A DNA stretch of 64,000 bases from Papio anubis (GCF_008728515.1 NC_044977.1:170733139-170797138), one strand, 5' to 3'; shown: positions 22,346 to 35,051, counted from the first letter of the stretch. The notes: generated by a model not told the origin, from the letters alone. Numbers and translations: made by a program.

Positions 22346-23333
22346 GTCTTTTTCTTTTCTTTGGGACTGGTAAGTTTTTATTTTTTCCTTTTTTCTTTGT
22401 TTGAAAGTTAAATACTTTCTTCTTTTTAGAGTAGTTACTCTAGAAAATAAAATCCTTCACTAATCAACACTTTATGTTAATTTTTCGTTGTATAGAACTT
22501 GACTCCAGAGAGCAAAAGGAACTTAGAATGCTTTAATTTAATATTTTTCTCCTGACTTATGTGCTATGATCCTGGGGTATTTTAATTCTATGTTTTTTAT
22601 TATATAGTCCCATTTGACTGTTACTACAGTCAAATTGTATTTAGTATTACTGATATACTCACGATTTTGTCTGTTCTCCAGTCTTCTCTCTCTTTCCAGT
22701 TTTCAACCTGTGATCATTTTTTTTCCTTCTGCCTTCTATGTACTTTTTATTTTTGTGATTTTTCCACCTTTTTCCACTTTTTCTTCCACCTCTATTTTTT
22801 AGTGTCAGTCTGCTAGCAGTAAATTCTCTTGGTTTTTGTTTTCCTAAATTTTAATATTTTTACCTCTAATCTTGAAAGACATTTTTTCTGGGTTTAATAT
22901 TCTTGGTTGTCAGGATTTTAGGAAGCACATTGAAAATGTTACCCTACTATTTTCTAGTTTCTATTGGTGTTAATCTAACTGCTATCCTTTTGAAGATAAA
23001 GTCTGTCTTAGCCTTACTTTTATGGTTTTTCTCTTTGTGTCTGAACTTTCTGGCATTTTGATGTGATGTGCCTAAGTATGAGTTTTTTTTATTTCAAATT
23101 TTCCTGCTTGGGATTTATTGGTATTCTTGAATCATTATATTGGTGTGTTTTATCAGTTTTGAGAAGCTCTCAGCCATTATCTTGTCAAGTGCTGCTTCTG
23201 CCTCATTCTTCCTTTCTTCTCTCTCTGGGACTCCAATTAAATGTTTACCTTTTTATTGTAACCTCAATGTTGCTCACTGTCTCCTCCATGTATCTGATCA
23301 GTTTTTGTCTCTATACTTCACTCAGAATAATTT

Positions 23334-23637
23334 TTTTTTTTTGAGACAAGATCTCACTCTGTTTCCCAGGCTGGAGTGCAGTGGCATGATCTCAGCCCAC
23401 TGCAACCTCTGCCTCCTGGGTTCAAGTGATTCTTGTGCCTCAGCCTCCCAAATAGCCGGGATTACAGGCATACACCCCCATGCCTAGCTAATTTTATTTT
23501 GTGTGTGTGTGTGTTTTTGTAGAGACAGGGTTTCACCATGTTTCCCAGACTGCTCTTGAACTCCTGGGCTCCAGTGTTCCTCCCATCTTGGCCTCCCAAA
23601 GTGCTGGGATTACAGGCATGAGCCACCACACCTGGCC
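23334..23637 (-). mobile_element. Alu inserted in L1M
   Basis: Full-length antisense Alu (ttttgagacaagatctcact to accacacctggcc). Target duplication tcagaataattt before (about 23,322-23,333) and tcaggataattt after (23,640-23,651), one mismatch. It contains a short (GT)n in the middle linker at about 23,500-23,512. Confidence 0.95.
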
Positions 23638-25752
23638 ATTCAGGATAATTTCTTTGACCTACATTCCATTTTACTAATTTTATCTCAGTTGTATCTCATT
23701 TTCTATAAAACACATTTGTTGAGTTGGGTTTATTAAATATTGTTTAATGCTAGGACTTCTATTTAGTTCTTTGTCAGAATTTCTCTGGCATTTGTATATC
23801 CTCAGTTCTCTATCAAAATTTCCAAGCGTGTCTTTTATCTTCTTAGCTTTATTAAGCATAACTTGTTTAAAATCTGGGTCTTAAAGTTCCAATGTTTGAA
23901 ATCCTTATCCATCTGCCTATATTGTCTTTTGTTTCTGATTTTCATTCATCTCTTAGTTTGCTTTTATATCAATAATTTTGAGCTGGATATTATAATTAAT
24001 TATCTATGGAAATAATTTTAGGCTAAGAAACATGTTGTCCTCCTCTAAGAGGATTTGTAACTTTTGCCAGGCACCTATAGGCACTAGTACTATAAGATAA
24101 ACTTAATCCAATTCCAGGGCTTGATATTTTCCAGACCACTCAAGTGACTCAGGCTGCAGTCTTGGGAGGGATGTTTTACTTCCATATTACTGTTACTTCT
24201 TAGGTACAGTTTTGTTCTCTATGTAATCATGCAGTGATTTATGAGGATTCTCATTCTGTGCAAGTGCTAGTCTTCAGCATTCATGCAACCAACTCTAAGA
24301 AGCTCTTCTAAATTAGCAATCCTAAGGGCAAAAGAGGTTCTAAATACCAGGTTTATGTCTATACACTTCCAGTTTCTCTTGAAGGTTGGCCTGGTAATTT
24401 CTTATTATTTTATTTAGGAATTTAATGCTGCTGAAATAATTTTGAAAATAGTTTTCCAGCATTTGCATTTGTAGCAATAGACAATTAGCAAATAGCAATT
24501 TGATTAAATAATCTAGTACATTATTAATGGGTTGTGAGATCGCTTTTTAAAATTATTTGTATTTTTTATGTTTCAATACATATAATGGATAGTAATCAAA
24601 TCCAAGTAACTAGCATATCCATCACCTCAAACATTTATCATTTCTTTGGGAAATATTCAATATCCTCTGTCTAGCTATTTGAAACTATTTACTATTGTTA
24701 TTTATAGTCATCCTACAGTGGCATAGAACACTAGAATTTATTCCTTTTATCTAGTTGTAATTTTTATCTTTTAACAAATCTCTCCTGATTATTTCCATCC
24801 CCTTACTCTTCCAAGCCTCTACTCTCCTCTGTTCTACGTTTTATGTTTATAAGATCAACTGTTTTTAGCTTCCACATATGAGTGAGAACATGCAGGGTTT
24901 ATCTATTCTTGGCTTATTTTACTTAACAAAATGTCCTCAAGTTCCACCTATGTTGCTGTAAATGACAGGATTTCATTCTTTTTATGGCTGAAGAGTATTC
25001 CATTGTGTGTATATACCATATTTTCTTTATCCATTCATCTGTTGTTGGACACTAGGTTGGTTCCCTATCTTGCCTGTTGTAAATAGCGCTGCAGTAAATA
25101 TGAGGATGCAGATGTCTCTTTGGTATAATGATTTCCTTTCCTTTAGATAAATTCCCAGTAGTATGATTACTGGATCATATGATAGTTCTATTTGTAGTTT
25201 TGTGTAGTTCATATTCTTATCGACAGTGGCTTTACTAGTTTACATTCCCACCAGCAGTGTTTGAGCATTCCCTTTCTTCCAGGAACAAAAATAACAAATC
25301 CTCCCCAGCATTTGCTATTTTTTGTCTTTTTGTTAATAACCATCCTGACGGGTAAGATGATACCTTATTGTGGTTCTGATTTGCATTTCCCTGATGATTA
25401 GTGATGCTGGGCATTTTTGCGTATATCTGTTGGCCAGTAGTATGTCTTCTTTCGATAAACGTTTGTTCATATCATTTGCCCACTTCATAAATCAGATTTT
25501 TTTTTTGCTGTTGAAATATTTGAGTTCCTTGTGTATTCTGGATATGAATCTCCCGTAGATGAGTAGTTTGCAAATATTTTCTCCCATTCTGTAGATTGTT
25601 ATTTCACTCCGTTGATTGTTTCCTTGCTGTGCAGAAGCTTTTTAGTTTAATGAAGTCCCATTTTTCCACTCTTGCTTTTGTAGCCTGTGAGGTCTTAATT
25701 ATAAAATCTTTTCCTAGACTATGTCCTGAAGAATTTCCTCCATAGTTTCTTC

Positions 25753-26130
25753 TTATAGTTTTATCATTTGAGGTCTTACATTTAAATCTTTAATCCATTG
25801 TGAGTCTATTTTTGTGTAGGGTGGGAGATAGGAGTCTAGTTTCATTCTTCTGCATACAGACATCCAGTTTCCCCAGAACCATTTATTGAAGAGACTAGCC
25901 TTTCCCAAGATGATGCCATCTGCAAATGGAAAATTTGACTTCCTCCATTCCAATTTGAATGTGCCTTGTTTCTTTCTCTTGACAAATTTCTCTGATAGAA
26001 TGTCCAGTGCTATGTTGAATGAGAGTGGTAAGAGTGAACATCCTTGTCGTGTTCCAGTTCTTAGAGGAAAACATTTCAGCTTTTCCCTGTTCAGTAAGAT
26101 GTAAGCTGTGGGTTTGTTGTATATCATCAT
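25753..26130 (-). pseudogene. L1 ORF2 fragment with in-frame deletion after the F-A-D-D motif
   Basis: A 125-codon open frame. Its N-terminal part is reverse transcriptase (TGTRQGCSLLPLSFN) up to a degraded catalytic motif, FADG in place of FADD. The next residues jump directly to SLFNKWFWGNW and the following block, which in intact ORF2p lies roughly 200 residues further on. The frame is thus joined across an internal deletion of roughly 0.6 kb. Loss of the second aspartate and of the thumb region means no reverse transcriptase activity. Confidence 0.85.
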
Positions 26131-27958
26131 TACTATGCTGCACTTTCCTTCTATACCTAATTTATTAGGAGTGTTTTTGTTTTATCATGAAGGGAAGCTG
26201 AATTTTATCAAAAGCTTCTTCTGCATCAATTGAGATGATCATATGGTTTTTGTCCTTCACTCCATTGATGTGATGTGAGATGTTTATTGACTTGCATATG
26301 CTAGACCATGTTAGCATTCCTAAAATGCATCTCACTGGATCATGGTGTCTTATCTTTCTGATGTATTCTTGGATTTAGTTTGATAGTATTTTGTTGAGAA
26401 TTTTTGCATGTATATCAGGGATATTGTTTTGTGGTTGTCTTTTTTGTAGTGTACTTATCTGGTTTGGGTATCAGGATTATGCTGGCCTTGTATAATGAAT
26501 TAGGAAGAAATCCCTACGCTTTTATTTTTTGAAATAGTTTGAGAAATATTTTTATTGATTAGTCTTTAAAGATGCAGTAGAATTCAGTGGTAAAGCCATC
26601 TGGTCCTGGATTTTTCTTTGTTGGAAGATTTTTATTACCGATTCAATCTTCTTACTTGTTATTGTTCTGTTCAAGTTTTCTGTTTCTTAGTGGTTCAATC
26701 TTGATAGATTGTATGTGTCCAGAAATGTATCCATTTCTCTTAGGTTTTCAAATTTATTGGCATATGATTCTTTATAGTGGTCTGTAGTAATCCTTTGTAT
26801 TTCTGTGCCATCCATAATGACATCCTTTTTGTTGTCTTTTATTTATAATTTTATTTATTTGGATTGTCTCTCTTTTTTTCTCAGCCTTGGTAATGGTTTG
26901 TTGATTTTGTTTATCTTCTTAAAAAAGAGCTTTTTTTGATCTTTTGTGTTATTTTATTAGTCTCAGTATGGTTTATTTCTGCTCTGATCATTATTATTTC
27001 TTTTCTTCTGCTAATTTGGGGTTTGGTTTGTTCTTATTTTCTAGTCCCTTGAGACGCATTGTTAGGTTGTTTATTTGACATCTTTCTAGTTTTGTGATGT
27101 ATACATCTATTGTTACATATTTGCTTCTTAATATCATTTTGCTGTGTCTCATAGGTTTTAATGTTGTGTTTCTATTTTTATTTGTTTCAATGAATTTTTA
27201 AATTTCATCCTTAATTTATTGCTTCACCCATTGGTTGTTCAGGAGTATGCTGTTTAATTTCCATGTGTTTGTACAGTTTTTGAATGTACCTCTTTTTATT
27301 GATATTTAATTTTATTTCAATGTGGTCAGATATGATATTTGACATGATTTCAATTTTTAAATATTTGCTGAGACTTTTTAATGTCCTAGCATATGATCTA
27401 TCCTAGAGAGTATTTCATATGCTTATAAAAAAGAATGTATTCTGAAGCTGTTGGGTGAAATGTTCTGTAAATGTCTGGTAGGTCCATTTGGTCCATGGTG
27501 CAGTTTGCAAATAAGCCGATGTTTGTTTGCTAGTTTTCTGTCTAGATGATCTATCTAATGCTGAGAGTGGGGTGTTGAAGTCCTCAGCTATTATTTTATT
27601 AATGTCTATCTCTTCCTTTAGATCTAATAATATTTGCTTTATACATCTGGATGCTTTGGTGTTGGATGCATATGTATTTATAATTGTTATATTATCTTGC
27701 TGAATTGATTCCTTAATTATTATATAATGTCCTTCCTTGTCTCTTTTTACATTTTTTAGCTGTAAGTCTGTTTTGTCTGCTATGAGTATAGCTACTCCTG
27801 CTCACTTTTGGTTTCTGTTTGTGTGGAATATTTTGCCCCATCCCTTCACTTTCAGATTCTATGTGTCTTTACAGGTGAAGTGAGTTTCTTGTGGGCAGCA
27901 GTAGTAGAGTCTTGAATTTTCTTAATCCATTTAGCTAGGCTATATCCTTTTATTTGTA

Positions 27959-28244
27959 ATTTTTGAGAGACAGAGTCTCCGTCACCCAGGCTGGAGTGCA
28001 GTGATGCGATCTTAGCTCACTGCAACCTCCACCTCCTGGGTTCAAGCGATTCTCATGCCTCAGCCTCCCAAGTAGCTAGGATTACAGGTGTGTGCCACCA
28101 CACCCAGCTAATGTTTGTATTTTTAGTAGAGACAGGGTTTCACCATGTTGCCAAGACTGATCTCAAACTCCTGATCTCAGGTGATCCACCTGCCTCAGCC
28201 TCCCAAAATCCTGGGATTACAAGTGTGAGTCACAGTGCCTGGCC
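27959..28244 (-). mobile_element. Alu inserted in the L1MA/L1PB copy
   Basis: Antisense Alu, ttgagagacagagtctccgt to acagtgcctggcc. The T-run is very short and the start of the right monomer has a small deletion (agtctccgtcaccc). L1 text continues on both sides. Confidence 0.93.
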
Positions 28245-29689
28245 ATTGTACATTCGGGGTTATTATTATGATAGATAAAGACTTATTCCTGTAATTTTAT
28301 TGGTTATTTTCTGGTTATTTTTTTATTTATCCTTTGTTCCTTACTTCCTCTTTTATTGTGTATTTTTAGATTGGGTGGTTTGCTGTAGTGAGATGATTAG
28401 ATTTTTTTTGCCTTCTCCTTTGTGTATTGGCTCCATCAGTGAGTTTTACAGTTTTGTAGTTGTCATGAGGGTTATTGTCTTTTCACTTCCAGATGTAAGC
28501 CTTGAGCATTTCCTGTAACTCCAGCCTAGTGGTGACGAATTTTCTCAGATTTTGCTTGTCTGTGAAAGATTTATTTCTCCTTCATCTTGGAATGATAGCT
28601 TTTCTGGGTATATAATATTCTTGGCTAATGGTTTTTTTTTTTTTTTCTTTCCATTCTTCAAATATATGATCTCATTCTCTCCTGGCCTGAAAGGCTTCTA
28701 CTGAGAAATAATTGTTAGTTGAATAGGAATTATCTTATATGTGACTTGACACTTTTGTTGCTCTTAGTACATTTTCTTTGTCTTTGACTTTGACAATTTA
28801 ACTATAATTTGCCTCAGAGGGGCAAATCTGAAGCTTTGTCTTTTTAAAGCTTCCTGGACCTGGATGTCCATTTGTCTCCCAAGACAGGAAGTTTTTGCTA
28901 TAATTTCATTAAATATGTTTTTCTCACCTCTTCCTTTCCCTTATCCTTCTGGAACACCCATAATATAAAATTTTGTTTGCTTACTGGTGTCCCATAAATT
29001 CTGTAGGCTTTCTTCATTTTTGTTTGTTCGCTTTTCATGTTTTCCCTGCTTGTGTTACTTCAAAAGATCTGTCTTCAAGTTTAGAAATTAATCCTTCTAC
29101 TTGGTCTAATCTGTTGTTGAAGCTCCTGATTTTATTTTTTATTTTATTCATTGAATTCTTCAGCTCAAAGATTTCTATTTAGTTCTTTTTTAGATATCTA
29201 TTTCTTTGTTGAATTTTTCAATTATTAGTTTTCATCAGAAATTGTTTTCTTGATTTCATTGAATTGTCTTCTGTATTATCTTATATCTTACTGAGTTTCC
29301 CTCAGATTATTATTTTGAATTCTTTTTCAGGCATTTCATATATTTTCTTGTGATTGAAATCTGTTACTGTAAAATTATTGTTTTCCTTTGGGAGTGATAT
29401 GCGCTTGCTTTTTCATGATTAATGTGTCACTATGTTGATTTCTATGAATCTGGCAGAAAAGTCATCTCTTCCATTTTATGGAGTAGGTCTAGTAGAGAAA
29501 GACTTATTTGTATGAATGAGTCTTGGGGTGTTGGTTTGGTGGAGTGCATTGGCCTTGGTTCTAGTGGATGCAGTAGTGTGGTATCTGTGTAGCTTCTTTT
29601 GCTGTGTTTCATACTAATGGTGTTTGTGAGTTTCTCAGTGGCCTAGGTTGAGAGAGTTTGTGGTGACAGTAGTGTGGCTTTACCAGGGG

Positions 29690-30680
29690 TAGGCTTGCTG
29701 GACTGTTTCTCAGGTCAGGGGTATGTGCATGCACACAGCAGTTCAGCCACCTTTGGGTCTGTCTCACTTGGGTTCAGGTCATGGAACTGTTACTCTGGCT
29801 GCAAGCACAGCCATATGATGACTTAGGCAGCCTAGGGGTGTGCCTGCCAGGAGCAGCTTGCAGGGTGGTTTCTTAGGCCTAGGATATGGGCATACAGGTG
29901 CTTAGCTGGCCTGGAGACATAGCCATCAGGGGCAGCCTGAGGGATGTTTCGATGTTTCTCAAGCCAAGACTCTTGGTTGGCCTAGGGGAGTGCCCACCAG
30001 GGGTGAACTGCAGGGTTGTTTCTAAGGCCTGGGGCACAGCTGCATAGCTACTTTGTTGGCCTGAGGGGTGTGTTTGCCAGGGGTAAACAAATTCTTCTTG
30101 GGCCTAAGCCATGTGATCATGCGTGTATGTCTGCTGAGGGTGACTCCCTCAAGTCTGACAGGGCTGTTTCTCTGGCTCAGGACATGGGTGCACAGCTGCT
30201 CACCTGACCTGTGGGTATATCTACCAGGTGCAGCCCACAGGACTGCTTCTCCAGGCCTGTGATATGGCTGCATTGCTGCTTGGCAGGCCTGGTGGTATTT
30301 CTGTTGGGGGATGATCCGTGGAGCTGTTTCGTAAGCCTACAGTGCAAGCATAGGCCTGCTCTGTTGGCCTCGGGGCATGTCCACTAGAGGTGGCTCATAA
30401 GGCTGTTTCTTGGGCTTGGGACATGGGCACATAGCACGTTGGTCTGGCTGGGAGCATCATTTTCTGGGAGAGGCCCATGGGGCTCTTTCTCAGGTCTGGG
30501 ACAGAGGTGCAAGGCTGCTTGGCAGCTCAGGAGCATGTCTACCAGGAGCAGACTGTTTCTCAGGCCATTATTGCAGGGGCAGGGCCATTGGGCAGACCAG
30601 GAACGTGTCTGCAGGAGACCGTTTTTTAGATCCTGAATGCTGGTGTGTAGCCACTCTGCCAGCCTGGGGGCTCAGGGGAC
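29690..30680 (-). repeat. Diverged tandem array in an L1 5' UTR, about 78-80 bp units
   Basis: About twelve imperfect units share the order ggctgtttctcaggcctggg, acatgggtgcacagctgctt, then ggcctgggggcatgtctacc and aggggcagccc (plus-strand wording). The sequence is clearly GC-richer than its L1 surroundings. Tandem units occur in the 5' UTRs of some older primate L1 families, where they lie next to the promoter. Units are diverged, so the array is old. Confidence 0.8.
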
Positions 30681-31489
30681 TCTCCTGCTCAGGGAAGGAT
30701 ACACAGTGGTTTGGCTGGCTTGAAAGTAGGCTTGTCCTAGAAGATGCGATCTGGATAGGGGACACAGGCTGCAGAGGCTGAGTGCCTCCATATGGTCCCC
30801 TTGTACTTCCAATCACTACAGGTGCATCTTCACTCCCCGGCTGCACTCTAGAGCTCTCCGCTCGACACTCCAGCCAAATCTTATGTTTGTTCGTTGCCTT
30901 GATCCTGTCTTGTAGGAGAGGAGTGCCAGACTTCTGTAGTCAGTCATTTTGCTAATGTCACTCTTGAGATTCTTTCTTCATTTTGTTATTTACCACTCGA
31001 TTGGGGTTTATTTTGCGTTTTATTCTAACTTCTTAGTCAATTTTTAACACAATCTTTGCCTTTTTTCCTCATCAGTAATCATATAAGGCTATAAATTTTC
31101 CTATACCACTTTGGCTATGTTGCACAAGTTTTGATCTGCAAATATTTCATCATTAAGTTCTAAATATATTCTAATTTTTATTCACAACTGTTTTTTGTTT
31201 GTTTTTGTTTTTATTTTGCCCCAGGGCTCTCATTTTGTTTAGAAATATATGTGTTTTGTTTTCAAAGTAATGAGATTTCTCTTAATTTTGTTTTGATTTT
31301 TAGTTCAATGACACATGTGTAGTATGTTTGATACCAATATTCTGAAATGTGTTGAAGTCTTCTATATGGCTTAGCTCATGGTCAATTTTTATAAATGTTT
31401 CATGTGGTGCTTTATAAGAATATGTATTCCTTAGTTGTGTAATGCTGTGTTTATGTATATAAAAGTTTTTGCCTTTGTTTTGTTTTTGT

Positions 31490-31805
31490 TTTTTTTTTTT
31501 GACTGAGTCTTGCTCTGTCACCAGACTGGAGGGCAGTGGCACGATGTCGGCTCACTGCAACCTCTGCCTCCCGGGTTCAAGCGATTCTCCTGCCTCAGCC
31601 TCCCAAGTAGCTGGGATTACAGGTGCCCGCCACCACGCCCAGCTAATTTTTGTATTTTTGTAATTCGTATTTTGTAATTTTGTATTTTTAGTAGAGACGG
31701 GGTTTTTCACCATGTTGGCCAGGATGGTCTCAATCTCCTGACCTCATGATCCGCCTTGGTCTCCCAAAGTGTTGGGATTACAGGCATGAGCCGCTGCGCC
31801 CGGCC
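31490..31805 (-). mobile_element. Alu with expanded middle linker
   Basis: Antisense Alu ending gccgctgcgcccggcc at 31,805. The linker is enlarged by repeated tttgtattt/ttgtaattt motifs (about 31,649-31,690). Probable target duplication aaagtttttgcctt (from 31,462) and aagattttaccctt (from 31,806), imperfect. Confidence 0.92.
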
Positions 31806-32083
31806 AAGATTTTACCCTTACATTAGATAATGTATTTTATTGGATATCTCAAATCTGTATCCTCAATGATTTTTTTAATCTATCAATGACAGAGAGAGTT
31901 ATGCTAAACAATTCAAGCATGATGGTTGCATTTTCTGATTTCTCCTAATTTTTTCACTAAAGGAACTCTTTTGAGGAAAATATATTCAGTAAATATAACT
32001 TTAGAATATTTTTCTATCTTACAAAATAATTGCACTTACATCATTTGCCCTGAACCATTTTATTGCCATTTGTCTTTCTTTCT

Positions 32084-32376
32084 TTCTTTTTTTTTTTGAA
32101 TTGAGTCTCGCTCTGTCGCTCAGGCTGGGGTGCAGTGGCGCAATCTTGGCTCACTGCAAGCTCCATCTCCTGGGTTCAAGCAATTCTTCTGTCTCAGCCT
32201 TCCGAGTAGCTGGGACTACAGGCGTGTGCCACCACGCCCGGCTAATTTTTCTATTTTTAATGGAGACGGGGTTTCACCATGTTAGCCAGGATGGTCTCGA
32301 TCTCCTGACCTCATGATCCATCCACCTCGGCCTCCCAAAGTGCTGGGATTACAGGCATGAGCCACCGCGCCCAGCC
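32084..32376 (-). mobile_element. Alu inserted in L1M
   Basis: Full-length antisense Alu ending accgcgcccagcc. Target duplication tgccatttgtcttt (32,063-32,076) and tgtcattgttttcc (32,377-32,390), imperfect. The tail has a (TTTC)n run. Confidence 0.95.
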
Positions 32377-33307
32377 TGTCATTGTTTTCCTTATGCCTTT
32401 TCCATCCTTCTATGTTGAATTTTTCTATAGCTTTGTAGCTTATATATGTCTCGCAACAAGAAAAAATAGCTGGATTTGGTGTTTTAGTCTAATCTGATGA
32501 TTTTTTTATCATTTAGTTGAGTGTTTAATCAATTTGCAATGATTGTGAATACTCATGTGTTTGGTTCTATTTCTGTTATCTTATTTTGTGCTTTCTGTTT
32601 GTCTCACTTTTTCTGTTTTATTTTCTCCTTTTATTTTTAAATGTTTTACTTCTTATTCAAATTTTATCCTCCTATTATTTTGAAAAGTATACTCTCTATA
32701 TTTCCATTTTCAGTGTTTATCCTACATCTGAATGTGTAACTTTAACCAAGTCTATTGTCAATCAATATTTTTGCCTCCTACTGAAGAACACGAGGGACCT
32801 TAGAACATTTCAGACCATCTCTTTCCAACTTAAGTGTTTTTGTGTTAAACTATTTCATTTCTGTTATGTTTTTACTCCGCAAATTAGCCATAGTTATTGT
32901 TCTAATTATTTCATATAGCCTTATTTGTTTAGATTTATCCATATATTTATAGATACATATTTCTTCTTTCTTGTGTTTTAGCATAATTGCAATAATAATT
33001 TTATTTGTGCTTGAACAAAATCATTTAGATATTTTACTTTAGTGAGGGTCTACTAGTTGTAAGTAATAAATTTTCTCAGTTTTGTTTTGATTTGTCTAAC
33101 GGTCTTTTTATTTTACTACCATTTTTGAAAAGTAATTTCTTGAGGCATTTAATTTTGGATTGATAGTTATTTTTCTCAGGATTCTGAAGATATAAGTCTA
33201 TTGTTTTCAGCTTTCCATTGTTGTTGAGAACTTAGCCATCAGTGTATATGCTGTTTTTTATTTGGTAATCTGTTTTCTTTTAAAATGTTTTCTTTTATCT
33301 TTCCTTT

Positions 33308-33334
33308 TTCTTTTTTTTTTTTTTTTTTTTTTTT
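33308..33334. repeat. Poly-T tract
   Basis: A long T-run inside the old L1M, unlike other L1M copies here, so probably a slippage expansion. Confidence 0.9.
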
Positions 33335-34214
33335 GCTTTTGTACAGTTTGACTATGCTGTGTCTGTGTAGATGTGTCTTTTTTTATTTATCCTGTTTGAG
33401 ATTCGTTGGGCTTTCTGAATGTGAGAATTTTTGCCTATTAATAAGCCTGGAAAGTTCTCAGGCATAATCTCTTCAACAGTGCCTCTTCAACATTCTGTTT
33501 ATAATATTCATCTAGAATATTCATTTGACATTTGTTATGTCTTCATAATATAGCCCTTGTGCTTTGCAACCTCTAATATTTTTCTTCTCTTAGTCTTTTT
33601 TGGTTCACTTTTGAAATTTCTTTAGGTTTCTCTTCCAGTTCACTAATAACTTCTTCATGCGTGCCTTATTTGTTGTTTAACCCATGTATTGAGTTTTTAG
33701 TTAAAATTTTTACAGTTTTGATTCATTTTTAGATATGTTTTTAAAAATAGACTCTTGTTTCTCATCCATATTTTTCTGCCTGCCTATCTTTAATGATATT
33801 GAATGTATTCAACATATACTTATTTTCTACTACAGACACCAAAATTCCAATATCCAATGTTTTACACATCTCATTCTGATGTCTGTGACTTCATCAGACC
33901 CTCAATCATGATGGAAGTGTTTTGAGATAAGAATAAAAAGTTAATCCCTCCAGAGGAGACTTCAAAGTGCCTTTTTTTTTTTTTTTTCTTCAGTTGCCTG
34001 GGGCTGGTCCTACCAATTGGGAATTACCTTAAATTAAATTTTGCTCTTCGTGCTTTCTGTACTACACATGTAGCAGTAATTCCAGCTTTTTATGCTTATG
34101 AGGGTTAGGCTGAAAAGTAGATTTCCTGGGTAAATAATGAAGCTTTAGCTACAGGCTCCTGTGGGATTCCTTCCTTACAAGGGCCTCTTCCAAGGCCTAG
34201 AGAAGTCTTAGCAA

Positions 34215-34545
34215 TATGCTTACTGGGTCATGTGTTTTATCAATATTGTAAAAGTATGATATTATTGATTCATTTTTGTTATACATGTGTAACCAGTTAT
34301 TTTGTACATACAGATAAACATAAAACACTGGATCCTGCAGTATATACATATTTAACTTTAGTAGATAATGTCAAGCATTTTCCAAAGTGGCTCTACCAAT
34401 GTCCATACCAAGGATCAGTGTACGAGAGTTCCAATTGCTCCACGCCCTTGACAGCGTTTGGTATTGACAGTCACCGCGGTTGCTCCAATGTCCTTCTGTC
34501 ACACCTCCCTTCATATTAGGTAGTACTGGAGCAACCTTAGGCTTC
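34215..34545 (-). mobile_element. L1M ORF2 3'-region fragment
   Basis: Antisense text ttttccaaagtggctctacc followed by gtgtacgagagttccaattg matches the ORF2 C-terminal region. It belongs to a separate L1 from the 5' half upstream. Confidence 0.7.
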
Positions 34546-34659
34546 CTGGGGATCTGAGTAAGAACTGAGCTGGGAATGTAATATTTTTACTAAAATTGGA
34601 AGGATACTTTGGAATACTTTAATAAAACAGGTAATTAATTATAGGCTTCTACTAGACAT

Positions 34660-35051
34660 TGCTATGGTCTGAATATGTTTCCAAAATTCATATGTGAAAA
34701 CTTAATTACCAATGTGTTAATATTGAGGTGTAGCCTTTAGGAGGTGATTTAGTCATGAGGGCGGAGCCTTCACGGATGGGATGAAGGCCGTTATACAGGG
34801 GCTTGAGGGAGTAGGTTTGCCTTCTTGCCTTTCCATCCCTTCTGCCATGTGAGAACACAGTATTCCTCTCCTCCAGAGGATACAGCAACACGACAACATC
34901 TTGAAGCAGAGATAGAGCCCTCACCAGACACCAAACCTGCTGCTACTTTGACCTTAGACTTCCCAGCCTGTAGAACTGTGAGAAATAAATTTCTGTTGCT
35001 TGCAAATTACCCAGTCTTCAGCATTTAGTTTCATTGGCACAAACTAAGACA
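34660..35051 (+). mobile_element. MaLR solo LTR (MLT1/MST-type)
   Basis: Starts tgctatggtctgaatatgtt and ends ggcacaaactaagaca. It has the LTR polyadenylation region agaactgtgagaaataaatt and no internal region. Flanking 5-bp repeats are not clear. Confidence 0.92.

Larger units (their letters stand above)
19655..24400 (-). mobile_element. Old L1M element, near full length, with later insertions
   Basis: Diverged antisense LINE-1, interrupted by an Alu (20,034-20,323), a MER20 (21,281-21,492) and a second Alu (23,334-23,637). ORF2 text begins near ttgctggaatataaatgtag. Reverse transcriptase and endonuclease relics follow, then the ORF1/5' region (tctgctagcagtaaattctc near 22,810; gggactccaattaaatgttt near 23,228) and L1M 5' UTR-like text to about 24,400. 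No frame is intact. The upper boundary is uncertain by about 100 bp. Confidence 0.8.
24545..30960 (-). mobile_element. Near full-length L1MA/L1PB-type LINE-1 with ORF2 deletion
   Basis: Antisense LINE-1 from the 3' UTR (tttttatgtttcaatacata near 24,562; acagtggcatagaacactag near 24,715) to the 5' terminus (tcattttgctaatgtcact, about 30,944-30,962, antisense of the L1 start). It contains an Alu at 27,959-28,244. Internal ORF2 sequence is missing at about 25,910. The 5' UTR carries an array of diverged tandem units. ORF1 and ORF2 have many stops. Confidence 0.88.
30963..34200 (-). mobile_element. Old L1M element, 5' half
   Basis: Antisense LINE-1 beginning in the ORF2 endonuclease region (ataaggctataaattttcct near 31,085). 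It runs through ORF1/5' text (gtaataaattttctcagttt near 33,064; tttatcctgtttgagattcg near 33,385) to L1M 5' UTR-like sequence near 34,200. Two Alus are inserted. It is a third L1 directly abutting the previous one. The upper boundary is approximate. Confidence 0.75.

Noticed and set aside
29690..30680. CRISPR-like or satellite array
   Set aside because: Units lack constant repeats with variable spacers and lie inside an L1 5' UTR in a primate genome.
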